Source: Panicum virgatum
Lineage: Eukaryota; Streptophyta; Magnoliopsida; Poales; Poaceae
NCBI RefSeq assembly: GCF_016808335.1
Contig: NC_053149.1
Span: 34,500,087-34,564,086, forward strand
Direction of reading: 5' to 3'
Length of the DNA stretch: 64,000 nucleotides
Shown here: positions 46,869-59,000 of the stretch, one piece after another
How positions within the stretch are numbered: position 1 is the first letter of the stretch
How the letters are laid out: the number at the start of each line of letters is the position of its first letter
Made by a program: the position numbers and the translations under genes
Notes under the pieces: model-generated
What the model saw: only the letters and a program-made list of their open reading frames with translations
The model's database searches: none
What the model was told of the DNA's origin: nothing

Positions 46869-47332
46869 AAGCATAGAAAATGCAAAGCTATGTACCCATC
46901 CGCTCATTCAATAAAGTTTTTTGCATTTTACATATTGCATACTACTTATTTTCGTTCTTTACCGAGTCGTTTTCAACACGCTCGGGGGCTGCGTCTCGGC
47001 CACCCAGCCAGCCCCCACACGGAGTACGACCAGTCGGACAAGAACAACCCGGTTCGTCTTTACTAAACACAGCCGAGTACGTCCAGGAACCACTCTGTGT
47101 CACCCTAACTAAATGCACACATTGATAATCCGCTCTCAAGCGCTATCAAAAGGGATCAGAGATCGCTTTCCACCTACTCGGCAAATTTAGAAAAGAACTC
47201 AGACTGCGGGCATAACATTAACATCAAATAAAATTAAAACATTATTTACATAAATATTGTTTTTAGCTGGTCCACTCTGACCAACTTTCCTTGCAGCAAA
47301 ATAAACAAAACAAACTCTTGGAGATTGGCAGC
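46869..47332 (+). other. Element B region between pol and antisense gene
   Basis: No gene. aataaag at about 46910 may be a poly(A) signal. The same stretch in A (10924-11389) is where the CACTA element landed. Confidence 0.45.
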
Positions 47333-50187
47333 CTACAGCTCGGCCACTATGCGCTCGGCGATCTCCAGGACGGTGGCGTGGTTGGCCTCCCATTCTGCAT
47401 CAGAGCAGTCTTCGGGGACGCCATCTCCCACCGGGTTCAGATCCGCTTCCGGGAGGTAGGTCTTCACCAGACCCAGGGTATGTTGCACGGCATCCTTGGC
47501 AGGTCCCCGGATGAAGGCCTCCAGTCGGCCGCGGGAAGCCTCCAGCCTCTCAGACAGGCTCTCGGCAACTGCCATGCCCTCGGGCGCGAACGCTCCAAGC
47601 TGTGCCTCCAGCGGCCTGCTCAGGCGATCCAGCGTCGCCCGACCCTGTGCCACCTGCTCCTTCGCTTCTACAAAAAGCACCCAGCTGGGTCAGCCCAAGC
47701 CAAAGAAAATGACAGAAAGCACATAGCAGTATGATCTCCGGATCGTACCTCGCCGAGCCTGCTGCTCCAGGTGAAGCTTCTCCTCGGTGGCGGCCTCCCG
47801 CGCCTCTGCCACCTCTCGGAGCTTCTGCAGCTCCTCGTTGGCCTTGGTGCAGGCCTCCAGCTCTAAATAAAAGCAAGTCACAGACAAAACAATGCGAAAA
47901 GGACTCGACAGATGTCGTTCTGACTCCTTACCTCACTTCTCCTTGTGTAGAGCATCCTCGGCCTTCACCTTGTCGGCCTCCAACTGGCAGTCCCGTGCCT
48001 CCAGCTTGGCCACCCTGGCCTCGAGCCTCGCCACCCGACTGATGGCGGTGCTCCCTTCGGCCAGCTCCTAGGCGGCCTGCTCTGATAGTTCCACCAGAGC
48101 CTGAAGAACAACTACGTGTGACAAGACAACACCTACAAGAACAAGTCGGCTTCATAAACGGAGCGAGGCAGGAGACTCACCTCAACCCATTCATGGGTCA
48201 GCTTGGCGCACTCGACCATGTGGCTGCCGAGTGACTCGCCCTCCTCATCCTCCTCCTTCGCCGACAGGGGACTGACCCCCTCAGTGGGTTCGGCGCGGGT
48301 CCTCTCTGCCTCGATGGCCAGGACCTCTGCAGTCCGTACCACCTCGATGGCGGGGACCTCGAGGGCCCTGAGCTCAACGTCCGCCGCCCCTTCGTCGCGG
48401 GGCGGATCCTGCATCTCCACGTCATGGGGAGGGGGAGACCCTGTTGCTGGCCTTCTTCTCCTCCTTCTTCTCCTCCTCCTCGCGGTGGGCGCGGCTCTTC
48501 GCCGGACTAGCCCGCGGCGAGGCAAGCTTCGCGGTATCACTGGAGCCGCCCTCGTTGGATGACTCCTCCGCCTTCCTCTTGGCACCACTGAGCGACACCC
48601 TCCTACACAACGACAAGGGCACTAAGAACAGCTCCAGGGAACAAAAATCAAGAAAGAATAGGATCAAGGTTGGGAAACTTACCCGCCGCTGCGACACAGC
48701 GGGAACTTCAGCTTCAGTGGCGCGGCCGGTGGAGTCCCAGAGCCGGTGCGCGGGGGCGTTACCTCCCCGCGCAGTTGGCCCAGCACTTGGGCCGCCTCCT
48801 TCTCGACTTGGGGGTCGGCCGATGCCGACCCCACTTCAGCAGTGGTCGGGGGCGCCGATGCCCCCCTGGACTTTGCTCGTCCCCTTACGTCTAGCTCCTC
48901 AGCGTCTGCTGTGCCACTGCCAACCCAGCCTTTGACAGCTGGATCTTCTTGACAGCGTGATGCGTCTTCCTCCACAAGGCAGCCGACGGTGGTGGCCCCG
49001 AGGCTCTGGTGATCTCCACCTCCGGCTCACTCCCTACAGAGGAGTCGGAAGAGAACTCGGCCTCCTCCTCCGCCGGCTAGCAAAGCTCGGCGGGGTGGCG
49101 GCATCCTTCCCAAGGTCCCCCTCAGGCAGAGGAGCGAGGGACTAGTACTCCAAGACCTTAGCCTGCAGAACATCCGAGTTGTGTTACAACCCAACGGGTG
49201 TGCTCGGAAAAATAGAGCAAAAATAGAGGAAACAACTCAGAATGCACAAAACAACTCGGAAGATTCAAGAAGACTTACGGTGTCGGTCGGCCGCTTTAGG
49301 CAGTGGGCTTTTGGGCAGCCCTTGTCCTGGATCTGCCCCGCCATGATGCGGGCGACCTGGTTCGCGATCTCTTCCCGGGGGACCTTGCGATCCTGCCCCC
49401 GGGTTGGGTCTCGATGACCCCAGTACTCAAAGGCCGGATGGACCCTCTCCTGGATCGGCTGTGTGAGCTGCCTGCAGAAGGAGATGGCCACCGAGGCCGC
49501 TGTCAGACCTTGCACCGACAAGTCGGCGATTCCCTTGAGGAGGTGCTCCACCTACGCCATCTCCTTGGTGGTCGGCGGACCCTCCCAGCATGCCTTGTAC
49601 TCCGGCGCACGGCTGGTGCGCGCCGGGAGGCAGGGCGCCGGGTTCGCCACTACGAACCATTCCTGCGCCCACCCCTTGTTGGTGTCGCGGAGCTCGAAGT
49701 CAGGGTAGACGCTCCCCTGGCACAGCGAGAAGGCGGCCCCGCCCACAATGTTCCGGCGAATGTTGTACGGGTGCCCCTTAAGGCGTTACAGAGCCCGCCA
49801 CAGATTGAAATGGGGGGCGATCCCCAAGTACCCCTCGCAGAGGTGTATGAAGATGGTGATCTGAGCAATGGAGCTGGGCTTGAGATGAGTTACCTCGAGC
49901 CCGTAGAAATGAAGAAGCTCGTGGAAAAAGGCCCCCACAGGCAGCGCGAAGCCCTTCTCGTAGAAGGACTTGAACACGACCGCCTGGTTCGTGTCCTCCG
50001 ACGGGAACTCCTCCCCGTAGCAGCACCGCCACCCAGAGATTTGCTTCTCCGGGAGGAGGCGCTACTCCACCATGTCCTGGATGTCGCTCTCTTGGAGCGA
50101 GCACCTCTGCCAGGATGATGATGGCGGCAGGGCCTCTCCGGAGCTCCCCGAAGTCGAAGACACAAATGCGGCGGGCGAGGCAGCCAT
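47333..50187 (-). pseudogene. Antisense gene of Tat element B ('putative gypsy type transposon' protein)
   Basis: Opposite to gag-pol, between pol and the 3' LTR, as in element C. From the ATG at 50185-50187 it reads MAASPAAFVSSTSGSSGEA, then a domain with FYEKGFALPVGAFFHELLHF, VTHLKPSSIAQITIFIHLCE and FSLCQGSVYPDFELRDTNKG. An exon seems to end at 49279 before a donor GTAAGT. Downstream pieces are charged and coiled-coil-like (EACTKANEELQKLREVAEA near 47790-47850; EAFIRGPAKDAVQHTLG near 47470-47520), with the last frame stopping at 47333-47335. A TAG follows DMVE near 50065 and single-base shifts occur at 49785 and 49552. Function unknown; the family is as for C. Confidence 0.62.
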
Positions 50188-50554
50188 TGCGATGGCGGCG
50201 AAACTCAGGCGAGGGGAGGAAATCACAAGGAAGACAAAGGCCGAGAGCTCTGGAAACTCACCGAGTTAGCTAAGGCGGCGGAAAGCTCTGGAGCGCTCGG
50301 GAACAGGGTGGCCGCTTCGCGCCGCCTCCCCTGTTTAAATATTGGAGGCCCCACAACGGGCAGATCCGGAATCAATGGCTGGATCAGATCAGGCCAGCAG
50401 TCTCACGGCAGATGAGGCGGGATAAACGGTAACTTCCTTTTTTACCGTTGCCTTGACAACCCCACTCCTTAGTCAGCCGCGACAGATCTGCGCAGAGAAT
50501 AACAGTTGGATTTTCACCTTAACGCGAATATGCTCCGAATATTGCTGGAAACTA
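50188..50554. other. Upstream region of the element B antisense gene
   Basis: No gene called. On the minus strand this would hold the antisense promoter. A TATA-like tttaaatattgg is present at about 50333-50344. The sequence after 50340 is unlike any other part of the window. Confidence 0.35.
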
Positions 50555-51010
50555 CCCGGCGTGTCTTCGTGACCCTGCCAGGGCCTCAGAGCCCTGACAC
50601 CGTGAGTACTCATCGCGTCTCCGTGACTCTACCAGCGACCCTGCTCAAGGGCTGGGCGCCATCTACGACCCGACGTGTCTCCGTGACCCAGCCAGGGCCT
50701 CAGGGCTCGGATGCCGTGACGATCCGGTGCATCTCCGTGACTCCACCAGCGACCGTGCTCGGGGGCTGGGCGCCATCTACGACCCAACGTGTCACTGTGA
50801 CCCAGCCAGGGCCTCATGGCCCAGACGCCGTGATGACCCGGCGCGTCTTCGTGACTCCGCCAGTGACCCTGCTCGGGTGCTGGGCACCATCTATGACCCG
50901 GTGTGTCTCCGTGACCCAGCTAGGGCCACAGGGCCCGGACACCGTGACTATTCGGTGAGTCTTTGTGACTTAGCTAAGGCCTCAGGCCCCAGATGTTTGG
51001 ACTACTCAGA
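50555..51010. repeat. Tandem repeats in element B, 114 bp per unit
   Basis: The phrase cgtgtct(c/t)cgtgaccc recurs at 50560, 50674, 50788 and about 50902, an exact spacing of 114. Other shared words are gggctgggcgccatctacgac and ccagccagggcctca. About four units, the last incomplete. The open plus-strand frames through it are by-products of the repeat. Confidence 0.85.
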
Positions 51011-51347
51011 AAGTTTCAGTGACTTAACCCAGGGCTTTAGGGTCGGGGTAACCGAGTCGGGTTTGGTCACCGTGGCAACCTCAAGGTGGCTACAGGCTGA
51101 AGCCTTTAGGGGACCAGTATGATAAGGATATTGGCTGGACGCTCAAGCATTCGGACTGATGAGAGTTAAAGATCATTTCTTTGACCCTTGAAAAGCTTGT
51201 CCGAAACCTTCCGAGGCTCGGGGGCTACACCCAACGGGTGCACCCAGGGGCGCATCCCGTTCTGGATCTACAACAACAACGGACATTCTTAATGAGCACC
51301 GAAGGACTTCGTTCAAGTACGACGAGGTTCAACTCGGACCTCCGGCA
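51011..51347. other. Element B spacer before the polypurine tract
   Basis: No gene seen. Ends with aactcggacctccggcactc. Confidence 0.4.
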
Positions 51348-51357
51348 CTCGGGGGCT
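51348..51357 (+). promoter_or_regulatory. Polypurine tract of element B
   Basis: ctcgggggct directly before the 3' LTR start TGACGG. The purine core is ggggg; element C has the same words before its 3' LTR. Confidence 0.7.
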
Positions 51358-51834
51358 TGACGGAGGTAGATCTATGTACCTCCCTACCGAGTGGGGTCCT
51401 CGAACCCAGGAGACCACCCTTCTCGGTGACTCGGCTACGACTACTCGGCGTGCAGGACTCGGCTGTGCGTAGATGGGATCCCTAGTAGATTAGGATGAGA
51501 GGCTCCAACTAGAGGCCCGGATATCTAGGGCTTAACCGACCTCCTTCCTTGTAAAGCAACCCGAGCAAATCATTCCTTGTACCCCTATGGCTCCTGGTCT
51601 ATATAAAGGAGACGTAGGCCGACCCATAGAGAGACCTCCTTTTTCTCGCAGCATTCCACAGACCCTAATACAACCCCGAACACAGGATGTAGGGTATTAT
51701 GCTCATTGCGGTCCAAACCTGTCTTAGTCCCTGCGTCTTCGTGTTACCATCGAGCTCTTGGTCCTGAGATCCCCATCCTGAAACTCTACCGCTGGGTACA
51801 CCCCTGGTGGACAGGCCATAATAACAATTCGACA
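51358..51834 (+). repeat. 3' LTR of element B (477 bp)
   Basis: Starts TGACGGAGGTAGATC and ends AACAATTCGACA. Near-identical to the 5' LTR with scattered differences (for example ctaccgag against ctgccaag, and acagacc against acaaacc). Confidence 0.93.
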
Positions 51835-51839
51835 TCTGG
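51835..51839. repeat. Target duplication of element B, right copy
   Basis: tctgg, against cctgg at 35109-35113. Confidence 0.7.
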
Positions 51840-52148
51840 CATCTTGAGGAGTAGGCATACATAATGAGGTACGGCCATTAATTTGGCCAGCTCTGGTCTT
51901 CTCAAGATAGCATGGTATGATGATTCGAAGTCGCTTACTTTGAATTTGATATGCTCCGTCCAGAAATTTTGCTCTGTACCGAAAGTGACAGGCAGTGTAA
52001 CCGAGCCGATTGGTGTAGAGGAGTTCCCTGGACGATGTCGTAGAAGGGAGCTTTGCTTGGAGTGAGCAAACTCATGTAGTTGAGGATCCATCTTTCTTAG
52101 AGTACTTGCAAAGAGCAAGTTGAGCCAGCTTCCACCGTCGGTGAGTAC
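51835..52148 (-). pseudogene. Element C protease, right of element B
   Basis: Minus strand. T-D-G-G-S-W-L-N-L-L-F at 52110-52143 is the protease active site in the D-G-G form. Then come GNSSTPIGSVTLPVTFG and FESSYHAILRRPELAKLMAV, stopping at the insertion point inside YVCLLLKMP. A frameshift lies between the active site and the Gag part. Confidence 0.7.
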
Positions 52149-54350
52149 TCAGGTGAGTACTAGTGCGAATTTTTCTGGTCCAGAGAAGCTGGTCCATTGA
52201 TCCTCCCTAGAGAAGGTGATGGGGACCTCGCTGTATTTCAAGAGCCTCTGAATTGCGGGTTCAATTGATAGGATCTCCCATAGTATTAACTTCTGAGCAC
52301 GCTTGGAGAAACTTCGATCTCCTCCAAAGATAACATTGACCATGTTTTCGGGTTGCTGGAACCCGTCAGGATCTTTCTTGTCATCATCGTCGTCCTCCTT
52401 GTTCGTCTTCTTCTTGGGCACTTCTGGCAATGGGGCTTGGAGAGACTTGCGAATGAGTGTGCACTCGAACATCGAGTGGTTACTCTTTGGATGGATCAGA
52501 CACTTCTTGTTATGTAGGATCTTGTCAAACTGATCTTGAGGCATTCCTGCCTTTTTGCCACGCAGGCTGCGATTGATAGCCCCGACGACATCGTCAGGAT
52601 TGCGCTTACACATGGAATCCCGCTGGCTACTGCTGCCCCCATGATCGTTGTTACACTTTCCGTTGTTGTCATTGTTGCGACGCGGAAAGCGACTGCGCTC
52701 TTGTTCCTCTTCATCGGCCCAGTACTATTGCGTAGCTTTACCAACGATTCCGGACAGTTTCGTCCACAATTGCGGTAGAGCGATTGTGTCGTGAGGTCAT
52801 CATGGAAGTAGTCGATGACGTCCTCGTCGAAGACGTTGGTGATGGTTGCCCTGGTGTCGAAGAAGCGCTTGACGTATGATCTTAGGGTCTCGCCAAGTTC
52901 CTGCTTGCACATTGCAAGAGCGTGGCGAGTAGCCACCCGGTGTAGGGATCCTTGGAAGTTCTCGATGAAGACTTTCTTGAGGTCATCCCAGGAGTGGATG
53001 GACTCCGGCTTCAGGTGCTCAAGCCATGTAAGAGGTGTAGGCTCTAGGACCATCGGAAAGTACAGGACTTTTGTGGCGGTGTCTCCTCCTGCAACATTGA
53101 TGGCAGTCGAGAACAAATGCAACCATTGAACTGGATCTTGCTTACAGTCATACTTCTGGAGGTTTGCTGGCTTAAAGTCTTTCGGGTACTCACGTCAGCA
53201 AAAGTGCTACTGAGGGCTGGGAAGTGATCAGCATTGTCGGAGAGGCGCCCTTGACGTCTTGCGTTGATGATTTGTCGAGCGTAATATCCAGAAGTGGCTA
53301 CTTCCCCATTGTTGTGGCCATGGCCATTGTTTTGTCTATGATTTGGCTGGTTTTTTAGAGCCTTGTTGCCCATGGGTTGTTCGCCCCTGGGGCATTGGGC
53401 ACTGGTGATCTCTTGCTCCTCTTGGGGCCTCTGCTGTTGTTGTTGTTGTTGAAGGCGGCGGTGGCCGCCTGGACTGCGGCTAGCTTGCGGGGTTGCAGGA
53501 GGTGTAGCCCTGGAGGTCGCACCACATATTGAGGACAAAGGGTTTTGTTGCTCGAGCTGTGTGACAACATTACGGGTGAGTAGAATTATGTTGTCCGTCT
53601 TTGGGTTCCTGGGCATCTACATGAGGCGTATGGTAGCTTCGGCCAACGCAGCGATGAGAGTTTCGAAGATCGCATCTACTGCATTGTCAAAGTCCTGGTT
53701 GAGGTCGCACAGATTGATATGCGCATGTTCGGCTGCTTGGACTCTGTGTTGGGCCCTTTGTTCGTTCTTCCTCCTGCGAACTGTTCGCCTAGCCTCATCC
53801 TCATCTTGCGGGGCGTTTGCCGTTAGGTCGTCTTCAGAGATCTGATCTGGAGTTTCATTGGGATCATGCCGACTGAGGGCGTCCTAATCTTGCTCGTTGA
53901 GGATGGTAACGTAGATGTGACGTTCTGGGGAGTAACTATCGAGGTCTAACCCGTAGTCAGCTAGTTTTGTTTCCCCAAACCATGTCCCCCATATGGGGGT
54001 GAGGGGAGTACCGTACTGATACGATAGGTCATCAATGCTAGCAACTTCTCGTAAGTGATCGAGTAGTCCTGTGGGCCCTCGGCCACTACATGGCTAGGTT
54101 TGAAGTTGTGCCAGAGCATCAATGATTAGATCCGAATTGTCATCTGAGGGTGACTCGTCTGAATCTGAATATACGTCAAAAACGGGTGCCTCCCGGCTAG
54201 CGGTGGCATGAGAGTTTTTGATGTAAGCTGGGTAATCTGAACTAGCTTTGTATGTGGAGTAGATGGATTTGATCATCTGCTGATAAGCTGATGATGAATT
54301 GCGCAACCAAAAGATAGGTTGACCGTAGAGAGTCCCAACCTGGGTAGAAC
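52149..54350 (-). pseudogene. Element C Gag, cut by element D
   Basis: Reading on the minus strand from 54350: VGTLYGQPIFW, then LRNSSSAYQQMIKSIYSTY, an acidic part (YSDSDESPSDDNSD), a spacer with Gln runs, and the capsid-like core (YFPMVLEPTPLTWLEHLKP, WDDLKKVFIENFQGS, LRSYVKRFFDTRATI). After it comes a knuckle-like KCLIHPKSNHSMFEC with a C, H, H, C order usual in Tat Gag. Frames change near 53500, 53050 and 52780, so the gene is broken. Codons before 54350 are lost to the D insertion. Confidence 0.78.
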
Positions 54351-57300
54351 TGTCACACCCGGTTTACAAAAGCACATAAACCGAGCAATCATATACGTGC
54401 CAGGATCAAGTCACACGTATATACAACAGAATGAACAGTATATCACAGCACATATCACGTAAAAAGATATAATAATGCGAGTACAAATGTTATTTATTAC
54501 AATAATGACAAAATGTCTGATACAGAGTATGCAGAAGCGTAAAATATATACGAAGTCTCTCGGAAGCTGGGCACCATAGGGACGTTGACTGGGAGACGAA
54601 CGCCAAGAAGTCCTCGTACTCCTGGTAGCTCTAGGTCAACTCCCTCGTGTCGGCAGGAACTGAGCAGTAGTAGAGTATCCCCAAAAGAGCAAGAGGAAAA
54701 AGAGTAGAGTAGGCAAGAGTGAGTACACAACTCGTACTCAACAAGTATAACACAAACTATGAGGCTCTAAGGTTGGCTGACTCAACTGCATTAGCTTTTA
54801 AGTCTTGGCAAAATTTTATTAAAGCTAATTACTACAAGTGGATGAATTACCATAAACCCATTTACATAGTAATTAATCAAAATTAATTATGAACTACTGA
54901 GAACCAAACCAAACCAACCACCCGGGGAACCCTCCTAATCAAAGGAAGATAACCCCACTAATCAAAAGGAGGATCTGGGCCGCTCATAACCTTGAGCAAG
55001 GCTAATATATCAGTTTTACACTCTGCAGAGGATGCACATATTTACCCACAACTCGTGAGCTACGCTAGTTGTTCATCACACTTTCTTAGGTGAGATGACT
55101 AGCAAACTCACTACGAGGCCTTTACAAAGAATCTCGTTGGTAAGGAGTAACCGCGAGGGCTGGATCGGCGACTATGGAGCAGGTCTCGTGGACGTCAAGA
55201 CACAAAGCATAGACGAGGCCACTCAGCACGAGGGCCATAGAAGCTTACCACCCTTGCCCCACAGATAAGTTACTCCAAACCAAAAAGACCTAATTAGTAA
55301 GCCAAGACCGTCCCATTCTAGTCTTGTGGTAGCACTGTTATCCCAGGTTGTCGCTCTATGAACCAGTCCTTATCGAGAGTGGCCAACCAAGCACTAAGCA
55401 CCGTGCTGGCCCCCTAAACCATGTTTCTAATAAAGCATATTTTTAAGGACGCACAAACCACTCAAGCACACAGCACAGAGGGTCGGCTCCAGAATTAAGT
55501 TGCATAAGATTATTAACAAATTAATTAAAAAGGACCATTATGTGTGAGAGCGCAGCAACCTAGCACAACTAACCAAAATGCAACCCAAGGTAATTAAAAA
55601 GGATATAAAGTGGCTAGGAAAATCCTTATAGGCATACAGTATTAAAATGCAGTATGAAATTGTATTTAAAGTGATAGGTGTTGTTCATGTTATACTTTCC
55701 TTCCTCAAAGTTCTCCTACAGCTCAAATAGCTCAAAGGAAGGTGGCTGCTCCGGGTACTGGTGCTCCTCTGGTAGCTCAACGTCTACTCACAAACACATG
55801 GCAAAAAACAAGGCAACAACATAAACATACAAGCAAGCAAGACCAAACACTAAGAAACAGTATAACAATACATAAAAATAGCAAACAAAACTAAGCTAGA
55901 ACGATTCTACGCGTTACTACGATCACATGAGCGTAAAATCCACCTAAAACGGAGTTAAAACGCAAAATCTAGGGCTAAAACAAGGTCCAGGGGCTAAACT
56001 GTGAGAAAATTGAAAGTTCTAGGGGTTCTATGCAAAAACTATGGGCCTAAACGTAATTAAACCATAGCTGCAGGGGTTAGCGCGCAAAACTGCCAAGGGT
56101 GGATAGCGGGTTCCAAATCCAAGAAGCTCAGGGGGGTCTGTGCAAAGTTCTGGGCCGATCTGGAAATATTTTTGAACACAGCTGGACCGCGGGTAGATTC
56201 AGGGAAAAGCCAAGGACTCTTTAGAAAGATTGCCAGGCTAAAGGTGTACGCGTGGATATCGACCGTCAGATCCAGATTTGGTGGCTCGGATCAAAGGGGT
56301 ACGCGCTTCTAATCTTACGTGTCTACTCGGGATCAGACGGCGGGGAACCATCCCGCGCGCGGGGCGGCGGCGAGACAACGCCGGTGACCTTTCCCGCCGC
56401 GGCGCTCGGCAAGACTCGCCGGAGTTCGGCGTTTTCGATGTTTCAGGGGTCGGTTCGAGCTGTGGTTTGGCCCAAGAGAAAGCTCACAGCATGCGTAACC
56501 CACTGGGGTGGTTTGTGCTGCGCTGTGGGTTATGGAGCGGGATGTTTGGCGGTGGAGGTGGCTCGGCGGCAAGGGAGCTCGCCGAAGTTCGCGTTTCGGG
56601 GGTTCCAGTGCCGATCTACTACTGCAAAAGGGGCAGGGAGGTCCTACGCGCGTGCGCAAAACTGAAGCAAGGCATGCGCATGACTGGGTCATGCTGCAGC
56701 AGTCCCGCCACGGCGGAGCTACGGCGGCGGAGCACCGCCGACGGTGTTCTAGACACTAGAGCGGCCTACAGGCCGAGCTACCTAGCACAAACAAACAAGG
56801 GAGGCTCTGGGGTGCTCACCACGGGTCGGGATCGAAGGAAGGACCGGCGCACGGACGTCGACGGTGAGGTTGTGCTGTGGCGCTAGGACGAAGCTCGCAG
56901 TCCAGGTGGCGCAGGACTCCTCCGGGCTCCTGGGCTTCACGGTTCAACGCGTGGCGGTGCTGTGAAGAAGTACAAGGGGTCAGGGTGGTCCGGTGCTCAA
57001 CGGCGGTGAGAAATTGAGCTACGGATAGGGCCCACCGGAGTTGGTGCTCGGGCGAAATTCCGGCGAGGTGAGGCCCTGGGGTCGGTGCAGAGAGCTCAGG
57101 AGGCTTCAAGGGACTACGGCGAAGCTCTTGCGGGGGTTGAGGTGGTCCGGGGTGCGGCGGGGTGGCGTGGCCGCGGCGGCATAGAGCCTCTGCACTGCGG
57201 AGCGAGGAGAGGCGGAGAGCTAGGGTTTGGTGGTGGCGGCTGCGGATGGGAGGAGGGCGCAGGGGTCGCGGGGGTGTGTTTAAAGGGTAAGGCTGGGGAT

Positions 57301-57898
57301 TTCGAGGAGGCGTGCCCAGGCGGAGATCACGGGTGGAGATCAGGGGCGGAGGCCGGTGTGCGAGCGGAGGGTGCGAGAGGAGGGAGAAAGGGCCGACAGG
57401 TGGGGCCATGCTGTCAGCGAGAGGAGGCGGGGACGCGGGCAACGCGCACTGGCGCGGCTGACCGCTGGACTATGCGCGGTTGCTGGGCCGCGTGGGGTGA
57501 GGGAGTGGGCCGCAGGGAAAAGGAAGGCTGGGCCGCTGTGCTGGGCTGGAGAAGGGTGAGCGGTCGGGGCTGCTGGGCCGCGGGGAAAAAGAAAAGGGGA
57601 GCTGGGCGGGGTTGTGTTCTGGTGGGCTGCCGGGTGGGTTTCTTTTCCTTTTCTTTTTCTAACTCAAACCAAACTAAACCTATTTGAATTCAAATTTGAA
57701 TTTGAATTCAAACCACACTCAATCAAATAAAATTATGCACCAGCATGAATGCACAACAAGTTTAAACATAGAAAAAAATTAATTGCTTGTGAAACAAAAT
57801 TAGATTAAAAGCAAGACTAAACATAATAAATCTTAGAAAATTAAATAAAGCCAATTAAATTTATTACTAAATGCTGAAATTTAAATTAGGGTGTTATA
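54351..57898 (-). repeat. 3' LTR of element D (3548 bp)
   Basis: In plus coordinates it starts TGTCACACCCGG and ends gggtgttata. In reverse complement that is TATAACACCC instead of TGTAACACCC, so the first TG is mutated. Start and order match 62960-64000. A GC-rich zone lies at 56250-57620 and AT-rich ones at both sides, the same build as the E and solo LTRs read in reverse. Confidence 0.87.
55725..55795 (-). other. Short coding-like segment in the element D LTR
   Basis: On the minus strand, directly after an acceptor-like GTGAGTAG, the frame reads VELPEEHQYPEQPPSFELFEL and stops. It sits between the GC-rich leader zone and the 3' part of the LTR, the same relative place as the segments in E (3057-3263) and the solo LTR (41682-41939), but the sequence is not clearly alike. 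A weak parallel only. Confidence 0.25.
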
Positions 57899-57914
57899 GA
57901 CCCTACCCCCTTAT
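57899..57914 (-). promoter_or_regulatory. Polypurine tract of element D
   Basis: Minus strand ATAAGGGGGTAGGGTC between the pol stop at 57935 and the LTR start. Confidence 0.7.
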
Positions 57915-57934
57915 AGGAATCTCGTCCCCGAGAT

Positions 57935-59000
57935 TCAGCTGGACTGGCTACCAAAGAGATCTGGATATGTCTTTCTCAGCTCATCTTCTCGCTCCCATGT
58001 AGCCTCAGCTTCACTGTGATGACTCCACTGAACTCTGCACATCTTGATACGCTTGTTCCGTGTAACCCTCTCTGATGACTCCAGAATCTTCTCCGGATGC
58101 TCAGTATAGGTCAGATCTTCCTGCACATCTAACCCATCCAGTGGTGCCTGCTCCTCATGTACTCGCAGACACTTCTTCAATTGAGAAATATGGAAGACAT
58201 CGTGCACTCCAGAGAGACTGGTAGGCAACACCAGGCGATAAGCAACCTCGCCTTTCCTCTCTGGCACCTTGAATGGACCAATATACCGAGGTGCTAGCTT
58301 CCCCTTGACGTTGAATCTGCGGACTCCTCGCATCGGGGACACATTCAGATATACATAATCATCAACGCTGAAGGTCAGGTCCCTCCGTTTGCCATCTGCA
58401 TAACTCTTCTGCCTGGTCTGTGCAATCCTCAGATTCTCCCGCACAGTCTGTACCATCTGCTCAGCATCTTCTATAATGTTAGGGCCAAAGAGCTGCTTCT
58501 CATCAATCTGATCCCAATAGAGAGGAGTCCTGCACTTTCTGCCATACAATGCCTCAAAGGGGGACTTCTTCAGACTGGCCTGGTAGCTGTTGTTGTAGGA
58601 AAACTCAGCATACGACATGCACTTATCCCAACTAGTACCATACTAAATAGCACAGGCTCTCAGCATATCCTCCAACACTTGATTGGTTCTCTCTGTCTGC
58701 CCATCTGTCTGAGGATGGTAGGCGGTACTGAAGCGCAGCTTCGTATCCAACGAATCATGGAGCTGCTCCCAGAACCGTGAAGTGAACTGAGATCCTCTGT
58801 CAGATATGATCTTCTTGGGCACACCATGCAAACAGACAATCCGGGAGATATACAACTCTGCAATTCTGGCACCGGAGTAAGTAGTGTTCACCGGAATGAA
58901 GTGAGCAACCTTCGTCAAACGATCCACAAATACCCATATAGAGTTGTACCCTTTCTGACTACGAGGCAACCCAACAATGAAGTCCATAGTGATCTCCTCC
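57935..59000 (-). pseudogene. Element D integrase and chromodomain
   Basis: Catalytic core: FVDRLTKVAHF, IISDRGSQFTS and GQTERTNQVLED, so the acidic triad is complete. C-terminal part: SPFEALYGRKCRTP, VKGKLAPRYIGPF, VHDVFHISQLKKC. It ends in a chromodomain-like stretch (EHPEKILE, KMCRVQWSHHSEAEATWE) and stop at 57935-57937. TAG near 58998 replaces the Trp expected in PERKWEE, and TAG near 58640 lies after RACAI. Chromodomain integrases target repeated chromatin, which fits its landing in another element. Confidence 0.87.

Larger units (their letters stand above)
35114..51834 (+). mobile_element. Ty3/gypsy element B, Tat lineage, complete with two LTRs
   Basis: LTRs of 479 and 477 bp, primer site, gag, protease, RT, RNase H, second RNase H-like domain, integrase, antisense gene, 114-bp repeats and polypurine tract are all present. 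A solo LTR splits it at 38446-43289. Without that it would be about 11.9 kb. The target duplication (cctgg/tctgg) and the continuous C protein frame across it confirm the ends. The polyprotein has several stops, so this copy is not autonomous as read. Confidence 0.92.

Noticed and set aside
48133..48935. Plus-strand frames rich in Leu and Ser in element B
   Set aside because: They are reflections of the low-complexity, charged antisense gene on the other strand.
50506..51122. 150- and 131-codon plus-strand frames between antisense gene and 3' LTR of B
   Set aside because: They follow the 114-bp repeat, whose unit length is a multiple of three and so keeps a frame open by default.
56252..57687. 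Long plus- and minus-strand frames in the element D LTR
   Set aside because: They fall in the GC-rich leader zone of the LTR, with low complexity and no conserved domain. I keep it as LTR sequence.
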